The position numbers and the translations under genes are program-made. Below, piece after piece: positions 57,253 through 64,000 of a stretch of DNA of 64,000 nucleotides. Origin of the DNA: JAAOII01 sp965207705 (lineage in GTDB: Bacteria; Pseudomonadota; Gammaproteobacteria; CBDBNL01; JAAOII01); assembly GCA_965207705.1 (NCBI GenBank), contig OZ242292.1:806001-870000 (forward strand). Reading direction: 5' to 3'. How positions within the stretch are numbered: the stretch's first letter is position 1; each line of letters begins with the position of its first letter. The notes beneath the pieces were generated by a model, which was not told the origin of the DNA, searched no databases, and saw only the letters and a program-made list of their open reading frames with translations.

Positions 57253-57668
57253 GCTTTTTCAAACCATATATCAAATTTATTGGATTTTGCTTCTTCGTTC
57301 AGTGAGTGGATTAAGGACTCTTTATGGTTGCTGGTATCATTGTTAAAAATCAATCCTTGCTATGAATGTTAAAGTATCTGGTTAGAATAGTTCCAATATT
57401 ATACAGTAAATCTACCGCCATTACAATAAATAAAGCCCGCTCTAATTTTTAATTGGAGTTGTATATATAAGTTCAATGCGAGTATTCCGATGGCTTGTCG
57501 CAAGTGTCAGGCATCTTGCGGGCGGAGCATAGCTCCGCCCCTACAGACCTGAGTCGCAAGAATTTATGCGTTATGCATATTTATGATGCGAGCATAGTAA
57601 TGGTTTGTCGCAAGTGTTAGGCATTTTGCGGGCGGAGCAAGGGGGGGATGAATAAAAGCACTCTGCCC
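57253..57668. other. Intergenic region with two hairpin repeats
   Basis: 416 bases between the dam gene and a giant lipoprotein gene. The part 57325-57375 (aaaaatcaatccttgc ... gttaaagt) resembles 56090-56128, the upstream flank of the coiled-coil gene, and may be the other edge of the dam insertion. From 57478 to the end it holds repeat copies R6 and R7. Confidence 0.5.
57478..57560 (+). repeat. Intergenic hairpin repeat, copy R6 (short-loop form)
   Basis: Arms GGGCGGAGC (57520-57528) and GCTCCGCCC (57532-57540) with loop ata, inside the full family context from gcgagtattccgatgg to gacctgagtcgcaag. The octamer gtcgcaag stands on both sides of the hairpin. Confidence 0.9.
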
Positions 57669-57675
57669 CTACATA
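57587..57675 (+). repeat. Intergenic hairpin repeat, copy R7 (long-loop form)
   Basis: Arms GGGCGGAG and CTCTGCCC (one G-T pair) with the loop 'caagggggggatgaataaaagca'. Its right end (cccctaca) supplies the TAG stop codon of the downstream-facing lipoprotein gene at 57669. Confidence 0.88.
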
Positions 57676-60659
57676 TCTGCCGGACCTACATCGCAGGGGA
57701 GGTTGTAGAAAAAGAGGTTGTGTTGGCATCTTTGTTCGGCGACTGTTGGCAATAGGGTTCTGCCTTCGCCATCAGTAGCAAGCAGGTAGGGATATTCATC
57801 AGCGTGGGCAAAGTCCCAGTAAGTAGTAACGCCATCCTCAATGCGGTCGCGCCATAGAGGATCGGTAGCAGTGCCACTGGGAAATAGCCCTTCGCAAACT
57901 TCATCAGCAGCGCCGTCAAACGGAAACCCCTCCAGTCCGCAGTTCTGCAGTTGCATCCTGCTTAAGCCCTTAGCATCTTTATAACCTGCTCGCGGAACTC
58001 TGATGTTGCCATCGATTTCATTAAACCAATAAGAGGCATTACCAGATATGCTTATATCGGAGCTGTCCACCAAACTTAAAACAGAATCAGAAACTGTTAC
58101 ATTACCCACTGTATAGGAAGAAGTAATAGAAAGCATTCTTTCATTAATTTGTCCTAACAGCCCCCCTAGTGCATGCCCCCCTTCCTCAAGATTAATAGGG
58201 GTTATTCTATTAAGTGAATATGAGTTAGTTATTATTGAAGCTATTCTAGTATTAATTTGCCCAACTAATCCTCCTTGAAGTGTGCCTCCTATAATGTTAA
58301 CAATTGTATAAGAGTTTGTAATATTAATATTGTCTACAGACTGGCCTATTAACCCGCCTGCAAAAGTTATAACTCCTGATTCATTTATAACTTGTATAAC
58401 CCCAGTCACATAAACATGATTTAAATTATTACCTGCCGGAGAATCTATTTTCCCTATCAACCCACCAGTTTCTACCCTCTCTCCTGCAGTAGCAGGAACT
58501 GTCACGGTTATGTTGACATTTTCCATACCAAAATTCATTATCTGTGCATCAATAGCGAAAGCAAATAATCCAATAGCACCTTTAACCCCACCGTTTTCTG
58601 TGCGATTTATGAATAAATTATGTACGGCAAAACCAGCGCCATTTAAAACTTCTCTGAAAGGATTGTCCTCATAACCAATCGGGTAAAAGCCCCTGCCGTT
58701 ATTCCAGCCGCGTGTTACCGCCGCATCTATATCATTGCTTAGTTGATAACTGCTGGCTAACTGAGCGGTGCGGCATGACTGATCATCGGTGCAGTCGGGA
58801 CTATATAACCAGTTACCGCCAGTGGCGGAGAGCTCATCAGAAAGATGCGTCTGCGTATGGTCAACTCCATCAATTGCCTGCAGCTGATAGATATTGCTAA
58901 TAATATAAGGGTCGGTAGGGGTGCCAGTGCCAGTCGCATTAATCGTTCCATTGTAGGGATCCGCATCATAAGCATTGGTGAAGCCATCGCCGTCCTCATC
59001 TCCAGTTATATTTAATATCCTTATAGTAACCTTAGCGCTACCCTCTCCAGCAGTTCCTGCTTGCTCTGCTATGACATTGAAAACATAATCCCCCACATCC
59101 TCAGGAACAAGCGAGCGTCCTAATGCAATGTCGCCAGTGGAGGCGTCAATAGTGAAGTTATCATCGGCTGCGCCATTATCCGCGGCAAACGCATAGCTGG
59201 GAGCGTCTTCTTGGTTAGAATTATCCGCAGGAATTGTTGCTTCAACTCTGCCTAATACCTTGCCTTTCAAGCCAATGGCAATGGTGGTGAAACTATACGC
59301 AGCATCAGGAAACCTTGGAGCATCATCTACAGGCATTACATTTATAGGATAACTCAGTGTACCCAACACTTGATTAGTGAGGTTATTGTATGTGGTAAAT
59401 ATAAGCATTGCAGCGCCAAAAGCATCCGCCATTGGAGTAAGCGTAAGGTTAATGTTGGTTATAAGCATTCCGTCAGCGTCTGCCAAGGGGATTGCTGTGG
59501 CAGTAGCATCGGAGCCGTCAGTAAGAGTAATGCTATTATCAGCAGGGAAGATGTTCAACATTCCACCAACACTTATACTAACCGTCAAATTGCTTGGAGT
59601 GGTGGAATTAATCGCCGCATTACTTGGAAGCTGGAATTCACATGTTGTCGTGCTATCTTCATCAATAGGAAGAGCATTGTTAACATTATAGCTGCCAGAG
59701 GGGGTGGAACTAAGCGGAGTAGAACTACACTGGCTAATCGAGCCAAGAGTATTACTTGCGTTCTGCGATAGAAACTCTATGCTAACTGGACCGCTACTAA
59801 TGTTAATGGCTCCTTGTTGGCTTGCTGTAACCATAAAAGTATAGTTAGCTGCACTCATAATATTTTGACGCGTAGTTATGATACCAGTGGTTCTATCAAT
59901 CGTAAGATTACCAGTTATAGCAGCTGGGGTATTGTTAGCAAACGTGTAATTAATTTGATTAAGGTTGTCTGGATTGATGATGTTTGTTGCGTTTACAGTG
60001 CCAAGGGTCGTCTCCGCCACAGCAGGAGTAGGGAAAGAACCGAAATCATAACTCGTTTGATTAAAAACTAACAGTTCAGGAACCTCAACTACTTTGATAC
60101 GATACATCAGGGTGCCCAGCACTGTATTATTCTGCCTGTGGAAAGTGGTGAAGTTAAGCAAGACCTCGCCAAATTCATCATCAATTGGATCAAGTGTAAG
60201 GTTAATATTGGTTATTAGCGCTCCGCTAACGCCTTCCAAGGGGATTGCTGTGGCAGTAGCATCGGAGCCATTAGTCAGAGTAATGCTATTATTAGCAGGG
60301 AAAACGCTCTCCTCCCCGCCAACACTTATACGAAGCGTTAGATTGCTTGAAGTAGCATTAATAATTGCTGCATTACGTGGAAGTCGGAAATTACATGTTG
60401 TCGTGCTATATTCTTTAATAGGAAGTGGATTATTAACATTGTAGCTGCCAGCGGGAGTAGAACTAGTAGGATTAGAACTACACTGGCTAATTAAGCCGAC
60501 ATTAGCAGTGTCGGTAGGAACAGTAGGGTTACCGCTACCGTCGTCGCCATCTCCTCCGCCGCCACAAGCAGCCAGAGTCAAAGCGCAGGTTAGTAGAAGT
60601 AGGAGGGAGGATATTCCTTTATTACCCATTAAATAGGTGCTGAACTTACATGCCTTCAT
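57669..60659 (-). CDS. Giant lipoprotein with cadherin-like and GLUG-type domains, copy 1
   Basis: 996 residues. The signal ends in lipobox TLAAC followed by GGGGDGDDGSG. Two ~240-residue internal repeats follow, each a Cys-bearing unit (ISQCSS ... TTTC) and a cadherin-like unit with 'NLTIDRTTGIITTRQ' and 'FTIDASTGDIALGRS'. Then come a Ca-binding DEDGDGFTNAYDADP stretch, 'PYIISNIYQLQAIDGV' and a GLUG-type beta-helix region ('GGLIGQSVDNINITNSYTIV'). The end has a conserved Cys/Trp-rich cap (LQNCGLEG..., LWRDRIEDG). A near copy follows at 61045. Probably outer-surface and Ca-dependent. Function unknown. ATG at 60629 is an alternative start. Confidence 0.85.
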   Translation of the reverse strand: MKACKFSTYLMGNKGISSLLLLLTCALTLAACGGGGDGDDGSGNPTVPTDTANVGLISQCSSNPTSSTPAGSYNVNNPLPIKEYSTTTCNFRLPRNAAIINATSSNLTLRISVGGEESVFPANNSITLTNGSDATATAIPLEGVSGALITNINLTLDPIDDEFGEVLLNFTTFHRQNNTVLGTLMYRIKVVEVPELLVFNQTSYDFGSFPTPAVAETTLGTVNATNIINPDNLNQINYTFANNTPAAITGNLTIDRTTGIITTRQNIMSAANYTFMVTASQQGAINISSGPVSIEFLSQNASNTLGSISQCSSTPLSSTPSGSYNVNNALPIDEDSTTTCEFQLPSNAAINSTTPSNLTVSISVGGMLNIFPADNSITLTDGSDATATAIPLADADGMLITNINLTLTPMADAFGAAMLIFTTYNNLTNQVLGTLSYPINVMPVDDAPRFPDAAYSFTTIAIGLKGKVLGRVEATIPADNSNQEDAPSYAFAADNGAADDNFTIDASTGDIALGRSLVPEDVGDYVFNVIAEQAGTAGEGSAKVTIRILNITGDEDGDGFTNAYDADPYNGTINATGTGTPTDPYIISNIYQLQAIDGVDHTQTHLSDELSATGGNWLYSPDCTDDQSCRTAQLASSYQLSNDIDAAVTRGWNNGRGFYPIGYEDNPFREVLNGAGFAVHNLFINRTENGGVKGAIGLFAFAIDAQIMNFGMENVNITVTVPATAGERVETGGLIGKIDSPAGNNLNHVYVTGVIQVINESGVITFAGGLIGQSVDNINITNSYTIVNIIGGTLQGGLVGQINTRIASIITNSYSLNRITPINLEEGGHALGGLLGQINERMLSITSSYTVGNVTVSDSVLSLVDSSDISISGNASYWFNEIDGNIRVPRAGYKDAKGLSRMQLQNCGLEGFPFDGAADEVCEGLFPSGTATDPLWRDRIEDGVTTYWDFAHADEYPYLLATDGEGRTLLPTVAEQRCQHNLFFYNLPCDVGPADM

Positions 60660-60715
60660 AGTTATTTATTATAAATGATTAGTCATGTAAAGTCAAGTCG
60701 CACATATATAAGTGC

Positions 60716-60812
60716 TATGCGAGCATTCCGATGGTTTGTCGCGAGTGTTAGGCATTTTGCGGGCGGAGCCGGAGCCAAGGGGGAAGAATAAAAGCCCTCC
60801 GCCCCTACAGAC
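60716..60812 (+). repeat. Intergenic hairpin repeat, copy R8 (long-loop form)
   Basis: gcgagcattccgatggtttg to cccctacagacc, with GGGCGGAG and CTCCGCCC arms and a loop containing ccggagccaaggggg and gaataaaag. Confidence 0.88.
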
Positions 60813-60849
60813 CATCGTAATTAATTCAAGCAGAATGCATATAATAAGC

Positions 60850-60938
60850 GCTATGCGAGCATGGGGATGGTTTGTCGCAAGGGTTGGAGACTTTGCGGGC
60901 AGAGCACAGCTCTGCCCCTACAGACCTGAGTCGCAAGG
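60850..60938 (+). repeat. Intergenic hairpin repeat, copy R9 (short-loop form, compensatory change)
   Basis: Arms GGGCAGAGC (60897-60905) and GCTCTGCCC (60909-60917). Compared with R2 and R6 both arms changed at the matching position (G to A, C to T), so pairing is kept. Confidence 0.9.
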
Positions 60939-60962
60939 ATTTATACATTATATATATTTATG

Positions 60963-61060
60963 TTGCGAGCATGGGGATGGTTTGTCGCGAGTGTTAGGCA
61001 TTTTGCGGGCGGAGCAAGGGGGGATGAGTAAAAGCACTCTGCCCCTACATATCTGCCGGA
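60963..61060 (+). repeat. Intergenic hairpin repeat, copy R10 (long-loop form)
   Basis: Nearly the same as R7, with GGGCGGAG and CTCTGCCC arms. It likewise supplies the stop codon of the gene at 61045, so gene and element were duplicated together. Confidence 0.88.
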
Positions 61061-64000
61061 CCTGTGTCGCAGGGGAGGTCGTCGAAAAAGCGGTTGCGTT
61101 GGCATCTTTGTTCGGCGACTGTTGGCAATAGGTTCCTGCCTTCGCCATCAGTAGCAAGCAGGTAGGGATATTCATTAGCGTGGGCAAAGTCCCAGTAAGT
61201 GGTAACTCCATCCTCAGTGCGGTCGCGCCATAGAGGATCGGTAACATTGCCACTGGGAAATAGCCCTTCGCAAACTTCATCAGCAGCGCCGTCAAACCGA
61301 AACCCGTCCAGTCCGCAGTTCTGCAGTTGCATCCTGTTTAAGCCCTTAGCATCTTTATAACCTGCTGCAGGAACTATGATGTTGCCATCGGTTTCATTAA
61401 ACCAATAAGAGGCATTACCAATTATATCTCTATCGGAGAAGGGTACCAAACTTAAAACAGTATCAGAATTTTTTACATTACTCACTGTATAGGAGGAAGT
61501 AATAGAAATTCCCTCTAGGTTGTTTCCTACCATCCCCCCTCGTGTAGTCCCCGCTTGTCTAACCTCAATTACCTTTATTCTATTAAGTGAATATGAGTTA
61601 ATTATTATTACATCTTTAGCAAAATTTTCCCCAATTAATCCTCCTTGATGTATGCCTTCTATAATGTTAACAATTGTATAAGAATTTGTAATATTAATCG
61701 CTCTTTTAATCATGCCTATTAATCCGCCTGCATAAGATGGATAATTTTCATAATTTGATTCATCCATAACTTGTATAACCCCAGTCACATAAACATGATT
61801 TAAATTATTAGTTGCCAAAGTTCCTATTCCCCCTACTGCCCCCATTACCCCTATCAACCCGCCAATTTCTACACTCGTTCCTTCAGTATCATCAGGAATT
61901 GTCACGGTTATGTTGACATTTTCCAGTCCAAAATTCATTATCTGAGCATCAATAGCGGAAGCAAACAAGCCAATAGCACCTTTAACCCTACCGTTTTCTG
62001 TGCGATTTATGAATAAATTATGTGCGGTAAAACCAGCGCCATTTAAAGATCCTGTAAAAGGATCACTATTAGTGGTAGAATCACAAGGAGTCCCAGCACA
62101 ATCACCAATCGGGTAAAAGCCAGCGGCAGTACCATCTCCTTTGTTCCAGCCGCGTGTTACCGCCGCATCTATATCATTGCTTAGTTGATAACTGCTGGCT
62201 AACTGAGCGGTGCGGTTGGGACTATATAACCAGTTACCGCCAGTGGCGGAGCCCTCATCAGAAAGACGTGTCTGCGTATGGTCAACTCCATCAATTGCCT
62301 GCAGCTGATAGATATTGCTAATAATATAAGGGTCGGTAGGGGTGCCAGTGCCGCTGACATTAGCCGCCGCATTATTGGGCGCTGCATCATAAGCATTGGT
62401 GAAGCCATCGCCGTCCTCATCTCCATCTATAGATAATATAGTTATAGTAACCTCAGTGCGACCCTCTCCAGCAGTTCCTGCTTGCTCTGCTATGACATTG
62501 AAAACGTAATTCCCCGCATCCTCAGGAACAAGCGAGCGTTTTAATGCAATGTCGCCAGTGGAGGCGTCAATAGTGAAGTTATCATCGGCTGCGCCATTAT
62601 CTGCCGCAAACGCATAGCTTGGGGCGACTTCTTGGTTGAGATTATCCGTAGGAATTGTTGCTTCAACTCTGCCTAATACCTTGCCTTTCAAGCCAATGGC
62701 AATGGTGGCGAAACTATACGGAGCATCAGGAAAATTTGGAGCATCATCTACAGGCATTACATTTATAGGATAACTCAGTGTACCCAGCACTGTATTAGTG
62801 AGGCTATTGTATGTGGTAAATATAAGCATTGCATCGCCAGAAGCATCCGCCATTGGAGTAAGCGTAAGGTTAATGTTGGTTATAAGCATTCCGTCAGCGT
62901 CTGCCAAGGGGTTTGGAGCGACAGTTGCATCAGAACCGTCATAAGTAATACTACCGGCAGGGAAGATGCTCGATGTTCCACCAACAGTTATATTAACCGT
63001 CAAATTGCTTGGAGTGGTGGAATTAATCGCCGCATTACTTGGAAGCTGGAATTCACATGTTGTCGTGCTATCTTCATCAATAGGAAGAGCATTGTTAATA
63101 TTGTAGCTGTCAGGAGGGGTGGAACTAGTGGGAGTAGAACTACACTGGCTAATCGAGCCAAGAGTATTACTTGCGTCCTGCGATAGAAATTCTATGCTAA
63201 CTGGACCGCTGCTAATGTTAATAGCTCCTTGTTGGCTTGCTGTAACCATAAAAGTATAGTTAGCGGCAACTGTGATATCCTGACGCGGGGATATGGCGCC
63301 AGTGGTTCTATCAATCGTAAGATTGGCGATTGTATCAGCTGGGGTGTTGTTAGCAAACGTATAATTAATTTGATTAGAATTACCTGGATTGATGAGGTTT
63401 GTTGCACTCACTGTGCCAAGATTTGTCTCCGCCACAGCAGGAGTAGGGAAAGAACCGAAATCATAACTCGTTTGATTAAACTCTAACAGTTCAGGAACCT
63501 CAACTACTTTGATACGATACATCAGGGTGCCCAGCACTGTATTATTATTATCCTGCCTGTGGAAAGTGGTGAAATTAAGCAAGACCTCGCCAAATTCATT
63601 ATCAATTGGAGTAAGTGTAAGGTTAATATTGGTTATAAGCATTCCGTCAGCGTCTTCTAAGGGAATTGCTGTGGCAGTAGCATCGGAGCCGTTAGTCAGA
63701 GTAATGCTATTATTAGCAGGGAAAATGCTCTCCTCCCCGCCAACACTTATACGAAGCGTTAGATTGCTTGGAGTAGCATTAATAATTGCTGCATCACGTG
63801 GAAGTCGGAAATTACATGTTGTCGTGCTATATTCTTTAATAGGAAGTGGATTATTAACATTGTAGCTGCCAGCGGGAGTAGAACTAGTAGGATTAGAACT
63901 ACACTGGCTAATTAAGCCGACATTAGCAGTGTCGGTAGGAACAGTAGGGTTACCGCTACCGTCGTCGCCATCTCCTCCGCCGCCACAAGCAGCCAGAGTC
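61045..64000 (-). CDS. Giant lipoprotein, copy 2 (5' end outside window)
   Basis: Tandem paralog of the 57669 gene. The frame is open to the window edge; the Met at 63642 is internal, and the residues before it (...ATAIPLEDADG) match copy 1. The last visible bases correspond to the Ala-Cys lipobox region of copy 1, so only about 25-30 codons are missing. It has the same order of domains: two Cys/cadherin-like units, DEDGDGFTNAYDAAP, GLUG-type repeats and the same C-terminal cap. Copy 2 lacks one Cys pair near 'SPNRTAQ' and has a short extra Cys-bearing insert ('IGDCAGTPCDSTTNSDP'). Confidence 0.85.
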   Translation of the reverse strand, partial: TLAACGGGGDGDDGSGNPTVPTDTANVGLISQCSSNPTSSTPAGSYNVNNPLPIKEYSTTTCNFRLPRDAAIINATPSNLTLRISVGGEESIFPANNSITLTNGSDATATAIPLEDADGMLITNINLTLTPIDNEFGEVLLNFTTFHRQDNNNTVLGTLMYRIKVVEVPELLEFNQTSYDFGSFPTPAVAETNLGTVSATNLINPGNSNQINYTFANNTPADTIANLTIDRTTGAISPRQDITVAANYTFMVTASQQGAINISSGPVSIEFLSQDASNTLGSISQCSSTPTSSTPPDSYNINNALPIDEDSTTTCEFQLPSNAAINSTTPSNLTVNITVGGTSSIFPAGSITYDGSDATVAPNPLADADGMLITNINLTLTPMADASGDAMLIFTTYNSLTNTVLGTLSYPINVMPVDDAPNFPDAPYSFATIAIGLKGKVLGRVEATIPTDNLNQEVAPSYAFAADNGAADDNFTIDASTGDIALKRSLVPEDAGNYVFNVIAEQAGTAGEGRTEVTITILSIDGDEDGDGFTNAYDAAPNNAAANVSGTGTPTDPYIISNIYQLQAIDGVDHTQTRLSDEGSATGGNWLYSPNRTAQLASSYQLSNDIDAAVTRGWNKGDGTAAGFYPIGDCAGTPCDSTTNSDPFTGSLNGAGFTAHNLFINRTENGRVKGAIGLFASAIDAQIMNFGLENVNITVTIPDDTEGTSVEIGGLIGVMGAVGGIGTLATNNLNHVYVTGVIQVMDESNYENYPSYAGGLIGMIKRAINITNSYTIVNIIEGIHQGGLIGENFAKDVIIINSYSLNRIKVIEVRQAGTTRGGMVGNNLEGISITSSYTVSNVKNSDTVLSLVPFSDRDIIGNASYWFNETDGNIIVPAAGYKDAKGLNRMQLQNCGLDGFRFDGAADEVCEGLFPSGNVTDPLWRDRTEDGVTTYWDFAHANEYPYLLATDGEGRNLLPTVAEQRCQRNRFFDDLPCDTGPADM

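Larger units (their letters stand above)
60660..61044. other. Intergenic region made almost wholly of three hairpin repeats
   Basis: 385 bases between the two tandem giant genes. Three copies of the family (R8, R9, R10) in the same orientation fill it. The plus-strand reading frame through it is a by-product of the repeats. Confidence 0.8.

Noticed and set aside
60712..61131. A 139-residue plus-strand frame
   Set aside because: It runs through three consecutive intergenic hairpin repeats and into the antisense of a real gene; the apparent protein repeats are translations of the DNA element.

Overview
The window looks like chromosome of a free-living or host-associated gammaproteobacterium with a moderately AT-rich genome. 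No rRNA or tRNA gene is present, so this rests on gene order: mreB-mreC-mreD-yhdP, ndk-pilF-rodZ-ispG, rnc-era, rpoZ-spoT, metX-metW, lptF-lptG, fdx-iscX, nlpD-pcm and gatC-gatA-gatB-coaD, plus a type A RNase P RNA and an LPS export system. I cannot name an order or genus.

Layout. 1-5.6 kb: the end of a probable ImmA/IrrE-like protein, a GLUG-repeat lipoprotein, rnpB, ubiA, an alkyltransferase-like DNA repair protein, two tandem DUF4325 (STAS-like) genes and a small membrane protein. 5.9-10.9 kb: a single-polypeptide Type ISP restriction-modification enzyme broken by a run of 16 C, which looks like an OFF state of a phase-variable gene. 11-24.4 kb (mostly minus strand): GST, peroxiredoxin, methyltransferase, YciB, ABC exporter, HAD phosphatase, K+/H+ antiporter, LysE exporter, SpoT, a very long omega subunit, a membrane-anchored protein and PurD. 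24.9-33.3 kb (plus strand): a divergent Hfq, methionine synthesis, LptFG, ferredoxin/IscX, Ndk, PilF, RodZ and IspG. 33.4-44.4 kb: Era and RNase III; a DUF368 lipid carrier transporter; NlpD and Pcm; the cell-shape operon MreBCD with YhdP. 44.7-49.1 kb: glnA, an amidase and glyA. 49.3-64 kb: a repeat-rich lipoprotein, coaD, gatBAC, coiled-coil membrane proteins broken up by a DNA adenine methylase, and two tandem very large secreted lipoproteins, the second cut by the window edge.

Much of the window serves the cell envelope: LPS export, peptidoglycan and shape control, undecaprenyl-phosphate recycling, and four large surface lipoproteins. Simple-sequence instability is the recurring theme: C16 in the Type ISP gene, G12 in gatA, G10 in pcm, an 18-bp duplication in the glyA active site, 15-bp repeats in a surface protein, 21-bp repeats in yhdP and 33-bp repeats in a coiled-coil gene.

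A dispersed family of intergenic elements is built round a GGGCGGAG...CTCCGCCC inverted repeat. About ten copies occur, usually just after a stop codon, and one copy carries a compensatory base-pair change. The most unusual items are the phase-variable Type ISP enzyme, this hairpin family, the omega subunit with an AT-hook-like tail, Hfq without its usual RNA-binding residues, the SHMT active-site duplication, and the dam gene grafted into a coiled-coil gene.
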